This document shows, piece after piece, positions 1 to 8,262 of a stretch of DNA of 64,000 nucleotides. The position numbers and the translations under genes are program-made. The stretch is from contig NZ_CP027229.1 of assembly GCF_002999135.1 (NCBI RefSeq), positions 2,124,001 to 2,188,000 on the forward strand, given 5' to 3'. This stretch comes from Capnocytophaga sp. oral taxon 878. Lineage in GTDB: Bacteria; Bacteroidota; Bacteroidia; Flavobacteriales; Flavobacteriaceae. Within the stretch, counting starts at the first letter, position 1. Each line of letters starts with the position of its first letter. Below the pieces are notes generated by a model. That model saw only the letters and a program-made list of their open reading frames with translations, was not told the origin of the DNA and made no database searches.

Positions 1-923
1 CTTTCACTGAGGATAGAGCTAACTTCAAGAATGAAAAAGCGTTGTACTTGTACTTCTCGGAATTAGTGTCTTTGCACGGAAAAGGACAAAAAGAACTACA
101 AGAGGTATTTGATGCTTATGATAACGTATCGGAAAAGATACAAGATGAAAAGAATGAGCTATCGACTGTAATTAACCAGTATTTGGCTGCTGAGGAAGCT
201 GGTACTATTAGCGAAAAAGACAAAAAGACTTTGGAGGCTACTCGTAAACGTGTGGATAACTACGAAACTATTGGTGAGAGTATAGATGCTAAATTAGGAC
301 AGCTTGCTGATTGCGAGAACTTAATTCCGCTTTACACTAAAAACTTTGAAGCTAATAAGAATAATGAAGAGTGGTTACGCCGTGCTGCAGGTAAAATGTC
401 GGATAAGGACTGTACTAAAGATCCTTTGTTTGTGAAGATAGTTACTTCATTGCACAGTGTTGCTCCATCGGCTAACTCGGCTTACTACTTAGGGGTAATG
501 AGCGACAAGAGTGGTAATACTAGCAAGGCTATCCAATACTACAACGAGGCTGTGAACTTGGAGACTGATAACTTTAAGAAATCAAAATTGTTGATTCGTA
601 TTGCTACAAAACACAGCAAAGGACAAGCTGTAGCTTACGCTCAAAAAGCTCTTACTTATAACCCTTCAAACTCTGACGCTTACCGTATTATGGCTCATGC
701 TTACGCAAGCTCGGCTAATGAATGTGGTAGCACTTCATTTGAAAAACGTGCTGTGTACTGGCTTGCTGCTCAGGTAGCTCGTAAGGGAGGTTTGGAAAGT
801 TTGGCTGCCCGCTATGATGCGCTAGCTCCTAGCAAGGTGGATGTGTTTGAATCTGGCATGGCTGGTAAATCACTTTCTTTGAAATGCTGGATAGGACAAT
901 CGATAACTGTACCTAGATTATAG
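1..923 (+). CDS. TPR-containing protein, 5' end outside window
   Basis: The reading frame is open from the first bases of the window, so the start lies upstream and the TTG at 42 is not the start. About 306 residues are visible. The middle part carries degenerate tetratricopeptide-like helices (around SANSAYYLGVMSDKSGNTSKA and KGQAVAYAQKALTYNPSNSDAY). The C-terminus ends in a compact, Gly- and Trp-containing tail. In Flavobacteriia a TPR protein of this kind commonly sits just before lptC, as here. Its molecular function is not known to me; a role in envelope assembly is inferred from position only. The gene ends in TAG, followed by a strong terminator. Confidence 0.75.
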   Translation, partial: FTEDRANFKNEKALYLYFSELVSLHGKGQKELQEVFDAYDNVSEKIQDEKNELSTVINQYLAAEEAGTISEKDKKTLEATRKRVDNYETIGESIDAKLGQLADCENLIPLYTKNFEANKNNEEWLRRAAGKMSDKDCTKDPLFVKIVTSLHSVAPSANSAYYLGVMSDKSGNTSKAIQYYNEAVNLETDNFKKSKLLIRIATKHSKGQAVAYAQKALTYNPSNSDAYRIMAHAYASSANECGSTSFEKRAVYWLAAQVARKGGLESLAARYDALAPSKVDVFESGMAGKSLSLKCWIGQSITVPRL

Positions 924-954
924 ACATTTTAAAAAAAAACTAAACTATATTTTT

Positions 955-989
955 AGCCAAAGGGCGTTTATTCCCTTTGGCTTTTTTTT
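955..989 (+). terminator. Rho-independent terminator after the TPR gene
   Basis: Perfect 10-bp inverted repeat AGCCAAAGGG/CCCTTTGGCT with an 8-nt loop, followed directly by eight T. It ends only 3 nt before the start codon of the lptC-like gene. Confidence 0.9.
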
Positions 990-992
990 AAT

Positions 993-1547
993 ATGATGAT
1001 CCGAAATATTATACTTTATTGCTGTATTGGGCTTGGGATGCTACTAGCTTCGTGTACTAATGATATGAAGAACTTGCAGGAGCTAAGCATACGGAAGAAA
1101 TATCCGCAGGGGGAGGCTTTTGACTTTAAGTTGGTGTATACGGACTCGACAAAAGTAGTGGCGGTGCTGAGCAGTGTGCTGAACATGGATTTCACGAACC
1201 AACAGATGCCTTATTCGGAATTCCCAGAGGGGGTGAAATTGGAGTTTTACGATGCTAATAGGCATAAAAATACGGTGGAGGCTAAATATGGCATTATCTA
1301 CCCTACTGCTGATATGGTGGAGCTGCGCGATAGTGTGGTGCTTACTACTTATGATGGGAAGCAACTGCGTAGCCCTCAGTTGTTTTGGGATCAGAAAGAG
1401 GATTGGATATTTACAGACCGTGAGTTTACTTTTACTGACCACCAGAAGGGTACTGTTACTAAGGGTATTGGGATGGATTTTGACAAGCAATTTTCGACCG
1501 TTAAAGCGCATAAAACTACGGGTGTTTTGGCTGTAGAAGAGAAATAG
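993..1547 (+). CDS. lptC: LptC-like LPS-export lipoprotein
   Basis: 184 residues. An N-terminal hydrophobic segment ends in a lipobox (LLASC, Cys21), so this is a predicted lipoprotein. The rest is beta-rich and matches the LptC/YrbK pattern of Bacteroidota: short strands about oxygenated acidic residues, ending in a conserved GIGMDFDKQFSTVK block. LptC links the inner-membrane LptBFG extractor to the periplasmic LptA bridge during lipopolysaccharide transport. Two adjacent ATGs (993 and 996) are possible starts; the next in-frame ATG (1038) would destroy the signal peptide. The start lies 3 nt after a strong terminator and no promoter box is visible between, which is odd. Confidence 0.8.
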   Translation: MMIRNIILYCCIGLGMLLASCTNDMKNLQELSIRKKYPQGEAFDFKLVYTDSTKVVAVLSSVLNMDFTNQQMPYSEFPEGVKLEFYDANRHKNTVEAKYGIIYPTADMVELRDSVVLTTYDGKQLRSPQLFWDQKEDWIFTDREFTFTDHQKGTVTKGIGMDFDKQFSTVKAHKTTGVLAVEEK

Positions 1548-1590
1548 GCTTTACTATATAGAAAGCTGAGGGGTGGATGGCTGTGCTTGG

Positions 1591-1690
1591 TGAGAGCTAT
1601 CGTTCGCGACATACTTAGCTGCGCCAGCTCGCTAACTATAGTTCGTTTATCCTTCGTTATTCGTTCGTTTATCCTTCGTTCGGTGTTATA
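1591..1690 (+). repeat. Dispersed intergenic repeat, copy A
   Basis: Contains TTCGTTTATCC twice with shorter TTCGTTA/TTCG units between them, preceded by a hairpin module TTAGC...GCTAA (1615-1619 with 1631-1635) inside a TCGCGACATA...GCTGCGCCAGC block. The same hairpin module recurs at 60743-60797 and the TTCGTT units recur at 9.5, 21.0, 25.5, 32.0, 41.2 and 51.4 kb. The remaining gap (1691-1770) is purine-rich with no visible gene. Confidence 0.8.
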
Positions 1691-1770
1691 GGGAGTAAGA
1701 GAAGAGATGGGGGGATGTGGGATGGTGATGGTAATTTAGGTGGGGATTTGGTAGATTGGAAAAAATAGTT

Positions 1771-1778
1771 TACCTTTG
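1771..1778 (+). promoter_or_regulatory. Bacteroidota -7 promoter box
   Basis: TACCTTTG followed by C, matching the TAnnTTTG box of the primary sigma factor of Bacteroidota. It lies 28 nt before the 59-codon gene at 1807, and no other gene would use it. Confidence 0.65.
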
Positions 1779-1806
1779 CGAGGTGAAACCTACACTTTGA
1801 ACAGAT

Positions 1807-1986
1807 ATGAATGGACGTATATTTTTTGAGTATGCTTACTTGGCGATAGCTATTTATTGTGGCTATGAGGCTTATAGGCTTTGGAATATTCCGGAGGCTA
1901 AAGTGACTATGTTTATTATTTTTGGAGTTCTTGCATTGGGAATGTTTGGATTTCGGCGTTATTTACGTATTAAAAACAAACGATAA
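1807..1986 (+). CDS. Small two-helix membrane protein, 59 residues
   Basis: Starts MNGRIFFEYAYLAIAIYCGY and ends in a basic tail RRYLRIKNKR. Two hydrophobic segments (about residues 7-20 and 33-47) are separated by a short polar loop, predicting a small inner-membrane hairpin protein. It is preceded by a good promoter box at 1771, and its TAA overlaps the ATG of the next gene by one base, which argues for translational coupling. I do not recognise a family. It is likely to be missed by length-filtered gene calling. Confidence 0.65.
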   Translation: MNGRIFFEYAYLAIAIYCGYEAYRLWNIPEAKVTMFIIFGVLALGMFGFRRYLRIKNKR

Positions 1987-2204
1987 TGGTTGATTTTGTA
2001 GGATATGCGGCATCTTTATTTGTGGTGCTGAGTTTTATTATTAAAGATAACTTGGTGTATATACGGCTTACTAACTTGGTGGGCTGTGTGCTTTTTGTAA
2101 TATTTGGTTATTGTATTAATAGCATTCCGGTAATTTTGCCTAATGCTTTTTTGATAATTGTGCAGCTGGTGTATCTTTATAAAGCGCACAAAGGGAATGG
2201 GTAA
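1986..2204 (+). CDS. YgjV-like small inner-membrane protein
   Basis: 72 residues with three hydrophobic segments and the pattern VGYAASLFVVLSFIIKD...RLTNLVGCVLFVIFGY...PVILPNAFLIIVQLVYL. This matches the YgjV/Imp-YgjV family (PF10688), which is small, conserved and of unknown biochemical function. Homologues in flavobacteria are sometimes mislabelled uroporphyrinogen decarboxylase. It is coupled to the upstream 59-residue membrane protein by a TAATG overlap. Confidence 0.75.
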   Translation: MVDFVGYAASLFVVLSFIIKDNLVYIRLTNLVGCVLFVIFGYCINSIPVILPNAFLIIVQLVYLYKAHKGNG

Positions 2205-2258
2205 ATCATTGATAATAAAACAGTTGTGAAACTGTATTACAATTATTTGCCGAAAAAA

Positions 2259-2289
2259 TTGTTTTTTTGCAAAATAGGTTTTATTTTTG
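2259..2289 (+). promoter_or_regulatory. Promoter of zapB-like/zapA operon
   Basis: TTG (2259-2261), 20 bp, then TATTTTTG (2282-2289) followed by C. It lies 27 nt before the zapB-like ATG. Confidence 0.7.
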
Positions 2290-2316
2290 CACCGAATATT
2301 ATAGTGTTCGCTATTG

Positions 2317-2607
2317 ATGAGTAGTATAAGCCAATTAGTAGATTTGGTAGAGGAAAAAGTGTTATTATTAAGAAGCGAAAAAGTACATTTAGAAGCTGAA
2401 AATGAAACACTAAGGCGAAATATAGCCAAGCTGCATACTGAAAAGGAAGCAGCTGAAAACTCATTACAAGAACTTAAAAAGCAAAATGACGCTTTGAAAG
2501 TAGCGAACCGGATATTAGGCAGTAAAGAACATACAACAGAAACTAAGCTAAAAATAAACGCACTTATCAAAGAGATTGATGCGTGTATATTGCAACTATT
2601 GAAATAA
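2317..2607 (+). CDS. Coiled-coil protein upstream of zapA (ZapB-like)
   Basis: 96 residues, almost entirely one predicted coiled coil with heptads of Leu/Val/Ile from residue 5 to about 65 (VEEKVLLLRSEKVHLEAENE and onward). The ATG at 2317 is preferred over the TTG at 2314. It ends 5 nt before zapA. The small coiled coil directly before zapA is a fixed gene order in Bacteroidota and resembles ZapB, which bundles Z-rings through ZapA. The link to ZapB is by architecture and neighbourhood, not by sequence identity that I can measure. Confidence 0.7.
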   Translation: MSSISQLVDLVEEKVLLLRSEKVHLEAENETLRRNIAKLHTEKEAAENSLQELKKQNDALKVANRILGSKEHTTETKLKINALIKEIDACILQLLK

Positions 2608-2612
2608 GACTG

Positions 2613-2903
2613 ATGAGAAAAGACCTCTTGAAAATAAAGCTAATGGTAGCGGATAGGCTTTATCCTCTATCGACAGAGCCTGCACAAGAGGAAAGTTTTA
2701 GAATGGCTGCAAAGAAAATAAATGAGATGATTCAGAGCTTTGAACAGAATTACGACCTGCGAGATAAACAAGATGCACTTGCTATGTGTGCTATTGTATT
2801 GGCAAGACAAGCTGCACAGGAGAAGCTGGACGAAACTAATGAGGATAAAGCTGTGAAACAAAAGTTAGAAAACATTTACAACCTTTTGAACGATGCTGTT
2901 TAA
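2613..2903 (+). CDS. zapA: Cell division protein ZapA
   Basis: 96 residues. The N-terminal globular part (KIKLMVADRLYPLS...EESFRMAAKKINEMI) and the helical tail (RDKQDALAMCAIVLARQ) are the ZapA signature; ZapA binds FtsZ and stabilises the Z-ring. The start was set at the ATG at 2613 because the family begins about seven residues before KIKL; the longer frame to 2583 only overlaps the upstream gene. It forms an operon with the coiled-coil gene and is followed by the 6S RNA candidate, the same zapA-ssrS order known in E. coli. Confidence 0.9.
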   Translation: MRKDLLKIKLMVADRLYPLSTEPAQEESFRMAAKKINEMIQSFEQNYDLRDKQDALAMCAIVLARQAAQEKLDETNEDKAVKQKLENIYNLLNDAV

Positions 2904-2939
2904 AAGATAACAAGTTCTTATACATAGGAATAACTTACT

Positions 2940-3109
2940 GCCTATATTGATTGACTTTTCGGTAAACTCAACATTAACATTAAAAAAAAGGGTGAGTTGG
3001 AGTGGCTAAAGCGCGCCGTCATTGTTACGGATACTTGCCCCACCCAGTATCCCTAAACCTGTTTCATAGAGTTTTACGTGAAACAACCTAATCAATATAG
3101 GCTTTTTTT
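2940..3109 (+). ncRNA. ssrS: 6S RNA candidate (6S-Flavo type)
   Basis: About 170 nt between zapA and rny. The ends form a perfect 13-bp stem, GCCTATATTGATT (2940-2952) with AATCAATATAGGC (3090-3102), and seven T follow immediately. Inside are a second stem (AACTC/GAGTT near 2964 and 2994) and a GC-rich distal arm around 3010-3050 (GTTACGGATACTTGCC...AGTATCCC), leaving a long internal bulge. Size, one long rod and the zapA neighbourhood match 6S RNA, which binds the housekeeping RNA polymerase holoenzyme by mimicking an open promoter. No clear promoter box precedes it, so it may be processed from the zapA transcript. Confidence 0.75.
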
Positions 3110-3141
3110 ATATATCAAATTTTTATTATTATCACAACAAG

Positions 3142-4713
3142 ATGAGTAGTACAAGTATTATAGTAATCATTGCCGTTTTTATCATTGCCCTTGTAATAGG
3201 GTTTGCCATCGCTAAAGTGCTGGAGAAAAAGAATGCTTCTAAAATTATTCTTAATGCACAAAACGAGGCTGATTTGATGCTTAAAAACGCTAAAAATGAA
3301 GCTGAAAACATCAAGAAAGAAAAAATCTACCAAGCTAAAGAGAAGTTTTTAGAACTAAAAGCTGAACACGAAAAGACTATTACAGCCAAAGATAAAAAAA
3401 TGGCTGAAGCGGAAAAACGCATACGCGATAAAGAATCGCAAGTATCAAACGAGTTGGCTCAAAACAAGCGTTTGAAAGATGAATTAGAAACTAAGACTCA
3501 GGAGGCAGAATACCGCCTACAGACCCTTGATAAAAAACAAGAAGAAATAGATAAACTGCACAAAAGCCAAGTATTACAATTAGAGGTAATTTCGGGCTTA
3601 TCGGCTGAGGAAGCTAAAAAACAACTTACTGACTCATTACGCAGTGAAGCCCAAGCTGATGCTATGGCTTATATACAAACTACTATTGAAGAGGCTAAAC
3701 TAACTGCACACCAAGAAGCTCGGAAGATTATTATCAATACTATACAACGTATAGGAACTGAAGAGGCTGTAGATAACTGTGTATCGGTATTTAACTTAGA
3801 GTCTGACGAAGTAAAAGGACGTATTATTGGTAGAGAAGGGCGAAATATACGCGCTTTAGAAGCGGCTACTGGAGTAGAGATTATAGTGGATGATACTCCT
3901 GAGGCTATTATACTTTCATGCTTTGACTCGGTACGCCGTGAAATAGCACGCTTATCACTACATAAATTAGTTACTGATGGACGTATTCACCCGGCTCGTA
4001 TTGAAGAGGTAGTAGAGAAAACCACTAAACAAATAGAAGAAGAAATAGTTGAAATAGGGAAACGTACTGTTATTGACCTTGGTATTCACGGATTGCACCC
4101 TGAATTGGTGAAATGTGTAGGGCGTATGAAGTATCGTTCATCATACGGACAGAACCTTTTGCAACACTCACGTGAGGTGGCTAAACTATGTGGTATAATG
4201 GCTGCTGAATTGGGCTTAAACCCTAAACTGGCAAAACGTGCTGGCTTATTACACGACATAGGTAAAGTGCCACAAGTAGAGAGTGAAACTCCTCACGCTA
4301 TATTGGGTATGGAGTGGGCAGAGAAATACGGTGAAAAACCTGAGGTATGCAATGCTATTGGGGCTCACCATGATGAGATTGAGATGACCTCATTACTATC
4401 GCCGATTGTACAAGTATGTGATGCTATTAGTGGAGCACGCCCAGGAGCACGCCGCCAAGTATTAGACTCATACATACAACGACTTAAAGACCTTGAAGAT
4501 GCTGCCTTTACCTTCCAAGGAGTGAAGAAGGCTTACGCTATACAAGCAGGTAGAGAGTTACGCGTAATAGTAGAAAGCGAAAAAGTAACTGATGATAAAG
4601 CTGCTGAACTATCATTTAACCTATCACAGAAAATACAAACAGATATGACCTACCCAGGACAGGTGAAAGTAACTGTGATTAGGGAAACAAGAGCAGTGAA
4701 TATTGCGAAGTAA
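3142..4713 (+). CDS. rny: Ribonuclease Y
   Basis: 523 residues. Domain order is as in RNase Y: N-terminal membrane anchor (residues 6-25), long coiled coil (about 30-165), KH domain with [12 protein letters not shown] at 226-237, and HD domain with the catalytic pair H371-D372 in LLHDIGK and a second metal site near HHDEIE (409-414). It is a membrane-bound endoribonuclease that starts mRNA decay. The start follows the 6S RNA candidate by 32 nt. The MscS-like gene begins 5 nt after its stop, so the two are probably co-transcribed. Confidence 0.95.
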   Translation: MSSTSIIVIIAVFIIALVIGFAIAKVLEKKNASKIILNAQNEADLMLKNAKNEAENIKKEKIYQAKEKFLELKAEHEKTITAKDKKMAEAEKRIRDKESQVSNELAQNKRLKDELETKTQEAEYRLQTLDKKQEEIDKLHKSQVLQLEVISGLSAEEAKKQLTDSLRSEAQADAMAYIQTTIEEAKLTAHQEARKIIINTIQRIGTEEAVDNCVSVFNLESDEVKGRIIGREGRNIRALEAATGVEIIVDDTPEAIILSCFDSVRREIARLSLHKLVTDGRIHPARIEEVVEKTTKQIEEEIVEIGKRTVIDLGIHGLHPELVKCVGRMKYRSSYGQNLLQHSREVAKLCGIMAAELGLNPKLAKRAGLLHDIGKVPQVESETPHAILGMEWAEKYGEKPEVCNAIGAHHDEIEMTSLLSPIVQVCDAISGARPGARRQVLDSYIQRLKDLEDAAFTFQGVKKAYAIQAGRELRVIVESEKVTDDKAAELSFNLSQKIQTDMTYPGQVKVTVIRETRAVNIAK

Positions 4714-4718
4714 AAAGT

Positions 4719-5225
4719 ATGGAGCTTTTTAAAGAATATATATACCAAATTATTGCTACTGCCATTGCTCTGGTAATATTTATAGTGTTGCGCTTTTTGG
4801 TAAATACAATTATTGAGAAATTTGGGCGTAAGGCTGACTTTGGAGAAAGCCGTACTAAGCTAGTAAAAAAGTATATAGATTATTTTATTTATGCTTTGGC
4901 GGTGCTTACCATTATCTCGATATGGGGTATTAAAACTGAACAGCTATTTCTTTTTGTGACCTCGGTACTTACGGTAATAGGAGTAGCCTTTTTTGCGCAA
5001 TGGTCTATTTTAAGCAATATAACAGCTGGTATTATAGTATTCTTTTCATCGCCGTTTAGGATAGGAAATACGATAAGGATAATGGATAAGGAGTGTCCTA
5101 TTGAAGCAAAAATTATTGATATTAAGTCGTTTTATACATTACTTAAAACAGCTGATGGTGAGGATATAACCCTGCCCAATAACTTATTGCTACAAAAAAG
5201 CATTACTATTGTTACTAACCACTAA
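4719..5225 (+). CDS. Small MscS-type mechanosensitive channel
   Basis: 168 residues. Hydrophobic segments lie at about 8-28, 52-70 and 78-112, the last being the pore helix region (AFFAQWSILSNITAGIIVFFSSPFRIGN), followed by the beta domain (DGEDITLPNNLLLQKSI). This is the PF00924 core without the C-terminal vestibule, shorter than E. coli MscS (286 residues). It would release osmolytes on hypo-osmotic shock. It is tightly linked to rny, 5 nt upstream. Confidence 0.85.
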   Translation: MELFKEYIYQIIATAIALVIFIVLRFLVNTIIEKFGRKADFGESRTKLVKKYIDYFIYALAVLTIISIWGIKTEQLFLFVTSVLTVIGVAFFAQWSILSNITAGIIVFFSSPFRIGNTIRIMDKECPIEAKIIDIKSFYTLLKTADGEDITLPNNLLLQKSITIVTNH

Positions 5226-5251
5226 AAAGTAACCCCTTAAAAATTATTGAT

Positions 5252-6622
5252 ATGCTGACCAAATTTATCCGAAAGCCTGCTATTATTGGAGCAGCTTTAG
5301 TGATTGCTGTTTTACTTTTTTTGTTCCTACCCTATAAAGTAGAAACTAATAAAGGGCTTGCTTTGCTTGCCTTTGTAGCTATCTTGTGGCTTACTGAAGC
5401 TATTCATATTACAATAACAGCGCTATGTGTGCCTGTGCTTGCTATCCTATTAGGCTTAGAAAGCACTAAAAGTGCCCTGCAAGCCTTTGCGAATCCTACT
5501 ATTTTCCTCTTCTTTGGAGGTTTTGCTATTGCAACGGCACTGAGCGTTCAGAAGTTGGATAAGTATATTGCGCATAAGGTAATTGCCTTGGCGCGTGGTA
5601 ACTTTTTGCTGGCTGTTTTCTTTCTCTTCTTAGTAACAGCACTGCTATCAATGGGGATTAGTAATACTGCTACTGCTGCAATGATTATCCCATTGGCTAT
5701 AGGCTTACTTAAAAATATTGATTACGAAAATAACAAAGGTACTTATGCCTTTGTAATACTGGGTATTGCTTATAGTGCGAGTATTGGTGGTATGGGTACC
5801 TTGGTAGGTAGCCCCCCTAATGCGATTGTAGCTTCACAACTAGATATTACCTTCTCGGAATGGCTTAGGTATGGTATGCCTACTGTATTGGGCTTAATGC
5901 CTCTTATGATAGGAACTATGTATGTGGTTTTTAGGCCTAAGCTAAATATTAAAATTACTACTGAAACTGTAACTGAAAAACTAAACGGGAAACAGTATCT
6001 TACAATCCTTATTTTTCTTATTACAGCCCTTTGCTGGATATTTGGTGACACCTTAAATGAAACTATCTCTTCTGTTTTGCAGATTAATAAGATAGGTGAT
6101 TTTGATGCTGTAGTAGCTATGATAGCTGCGATATTGGTATCGGTGTTTGGAGTTGCTGAATGGAAACAAATACAAGAAAATACAGACTGGGGTGTGCTTA
6201 TGCTTTTTGGTGGGGGACTCTCATTGAGCGTTATTCTTACCCAATCGGGGGCGAGTAAGGCACTGGTGGACTCTGTTCAGTTTTTGTTAGTAGGGCAACA
6301 TTACTTCTTAATAGGGCTTTTGGTAGCCACTTTTATCATTTTTCTTACAGAATTTACCTCTAACACTGCAAGCGCTGCCTTGATGGTGCCTATTTTCATT
6401 TCAGTAGCTAAAAATATAGATATGAACCCCTTGGGGCTATCATTGATTATAGGGTTGGGGGCATCGTGTGCATTTATGCTACCTGTGGCTACCCCTCCTA
6501 ATGCTATTGCTTATGGTACAGGAAAGGTGACACAGCGGGATATGATAAAGGTAGGGTTTGTACTAAATATCCTTTCTATCATTTTTATTAGTATTATGGC
6601 ATTTACCTTTTGGTTTGATTAA
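5252..6622 (+). CDS. DASS/SLC13 family anion:sodium symporter
   Basis: 456 residues, about eleven hydrophobic segments. The two inverted halves carry the SNT signatures of the DASS family: SNTATAAMIIP near 145 and TSNTASAALMVP near 374, plus GSPPNAI and ATPPNAIAYGTG, which form the substrate and sodium sites. The family imports C4-dicarboxylates, citrate, sulfate or phosphate; the substrate cannot be read from the sequence. It starts 26 nt after the MscS gene and is followed 48 nt later by a porin, suggesting a joint uptake route across both membranes. Confidence 0.9.
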   Translation: MLTKFIRKPAIIGAALVIAVLLFLFLPYKVETNKGLALLAFVAILWLTEAIHITITALCVPVLAILLGLESTKSALQAFANPTIFLFFGGFAIATALSVQKLDKYIAHKVIALARGNFLLAVFFLFLVTALLSMGISNTATAAMIIPLAIGLLKNIDYENNKGTYAFVILGIAYSASIGGMGTLVGSPPNAIVASQLDITFSEWLRYGMPTVLGLMPLMIGTMYVVFRPKLNIKITTETVTEKLNGKQYLTILIFLITALCWIFGDTLNETISSVLQINKIGDFDAVVAMIAAILVSVFGVAEWKQIQENTDWGVLMLFGGGLSLSVILTQSGASKALVDSVQFLLVGQHYFLIGLLVATFIIFLTEFTSNTASAALMVPIFISVAKNIDMNPLGLSLIIGLGASCAFMLPVATPPNAIAYGTGKVTQRDMIKVGFVLNILSIIFISIMAFTFWFD

Positions 6623-6670
6623 AGAATAAAATAGTAAACTATTAAAAACGAATTTATAAACACTATCTTT

Positions 6671-8014
6671 ATGAAAGAAAAATTTTTCAAATTAGGAGCT
6701 TTATTAGCTTTGACAGCTATTGCTCCGTGCAGCTTACAAGCTCAGGAGGAAGGTAATAATACCTTTGATCTTTCGGCGCAAATACGCCCACGCTTTGAGT
6801 ACCGCAATGGGGCTTACACCCCTCAGTTGGTAGGAGACTCACCAGCTATTTTGGTGAATAACCGTACACGTTTGAACTTTGAGTACAAGAATAGTGATAT
6901 GCTAAAGGTGTACCTTTCAGTTCAGAATGTGAATGTATGGGGACAAGCAAAACAAATACAAGCAATTGACCCAACAGGAGGTATGTCGGTATTTGAAGCA
7001 TACGCTTCTTTCCCTTTATCATCAGAGTTTACTGCTAAGATAGGGCGCCAAGTAATATCACTTGATGATGAGCGTATTTTTGGTGCATTGGATTGGCATC
7101 CTGCAGGTCGTGCTCACGATGCTGTGAATATTGATTGGAAACCATCGGATGAATGGACTATTCGCAGTTTCTTTGCTTACAACCAAGCAAATGCTAGTGG
7201 AAACCTTAACGTAAACGTACCTAAAGGACAAAACTTTATTACCACTATTACTTCTGGTGGACAAGATTACCAACATTTGGAAGCGTTTCACGCTCATTAC
7301 TACATTAATGCTGATCACGGATTATCATTCTTGCTTGCTAACTTAGGCTTTAAAGAAAATTCGGCTAAGGCTAACAATATGCAAACTTTTGGAGCGCACT
7401 ATGCTGGTAAAGCTGAAGATCTTAGCTTTGGTGGTACTGCTTATTTGCAAACTGGTAAAAACGCTGCTGGAGTGAGCAAGAGTGCTTTTATGCTTGCTGC
7501 TAATGTAGGTTACAAATTCTCACCTTCTTTCAGCTTAAAAGGAGGTATTGATTACTTAAGCGGTAAGGGTTCTAACGACACTTCGGCGAGTGATAAGGTA
7601 TTTAATCCTTTTAGCGGTACTAACCACAAGTTCTACGGCTTTATGGATTATTACTATGTAGGAGCTCCAGGCTCTAATTATATTCCTGAAGCTGGCTTAT
7701 TTAATCCGTATATTAATGCGACTGTACGCACTGGTGAGAAGAGTAACTTAGGGGCTACCTTACACTACTTTGCTCCTGCTGCTAAATTCCAAAATTACAG
7801 TAGCTTTGGCGGTGAGCTTGACTTGGTGTACAGCCTTAATGTACAGAAGTTTGTTGGCCTACAAGTGGGTTATTCTACTTACTTCTTAAGTGATGGTATT
7901 AAAGCTGTTAAAGCTGTTAGTCCTGCTACTCCTGCTACTCCTGCACGTGGTTACCAAGACTGGTTATGGTGCAGCTTGAATATCAATCCTCGTATATTCT
8001 CGGCTATTTTCTAA
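6671..8014 (+). CDS. Outer-membrane porin, alginate-export-like barrel
   Basis: 447 residues with a signal peptide ending near SLQAQ (residues 1-25). The mature part alternates aromatic/polar strands and contains the block AKIGRQVISLDDERIFGALDWHPAGRAHDAV (shown here only as landmarks IGRQ, DDERIFG, DWHPAGR), typical of the alginate-export/porin-like family (PF13372) of Bacteroidota. Near the C-terminus there is a short tandem expansion (VKAVKAV then PATPATPA) coded by 9-bp repeats. It probably supplies anions to the symporter encoded just upstream. A strong terminator follows. Confidence 0.8.
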   Translation: MKEKFFKLGALLALTAIAPCSLQAQEEGNNTFDLSAQIRPRFEYRNGAYTPQLVGDSPAILVNNRTRLNFEYKNSDMLKVYLSVQNVNVWGQAKQIQAIDPTGGMSVFEAYASFPLSSEFTAKIGRQVISLDDERIFGALDWHPAGRAHDAVNIDWKPSDEWTIRSFFAYNQANASGNLNVNVPKGQNFITTITSGGQDYQHLEAFHAHYYINADHGLSFLLANLGFKENSAKANNMQTFGAHYAGKAEDLSFGGTAYLQTGKNAAGVSKSAFMLAANVGYKFSPSFSLKGGIDYLSGKGSNDTSASDKVFNPFSGTNHKFYGFMDYYYVGAPGSNYIPEAGLFNPYINATVRTGEKSNLGATLHYFAPAAKFQNYSSFGGELDLVYSLNVQKFVGLQVGYSTYFLSDGIKAVKAVSPATPATPARGYQDWLWCSLNINPRIFSAIF

Positions 8015-8045
8015 GAAAGAAGTTTAAAATCAGACACGAAAAAGG

Positions 8046-8074
8046 GCTGCCCTCATTATAGGGCAGCTTTTTTT
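8046..8074 (+). terminator. Rho-independent terminator
   Basis: 8-bp stem GCTGCCCT/AGGGCAGC with a 6-nt loop followed by seven T, 31 nt after the porin stop. Confidence 0.9.
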
Positions 8075-8227
8075 GTGCTTTTTGTTTAGGATACTTGATA
8101 CAGGCTTTGCCATTCTACTGTTATGGATGAGAGGAAGGCTGCTAAATGACACGGTACGGTTGCATTAAATACAGGGTGCAAGTGCTGTGTTTTTTTGTGT
8201 TTATGGGCTGTATTTGAATCTTTTTAG

Positions 8228-8235
8228 TATCTTTG
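8228..8235 (+). promoter_or_regulatory. Promoter -7 box of serine hydrolase gene
   Basis: TATCTTTG matching TAnnTTTG, 27 nt before the ATG at 8263. No convincing -33 element at the usual spacing. The 248-bp gap 8015-8262 otherwise holds only the terminator. Confidence 0.55.
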
Positions 8236-8262
8236 TGCTTTACAGAGAAATATCAATAAGAA

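Noticed and set aside
1083..1511. Long minus-strand reading frame opposite the lptC-like gene
   Set aside because: Composition is unlike a protein, and the plus-strand frame has a lipobox and family pattern.
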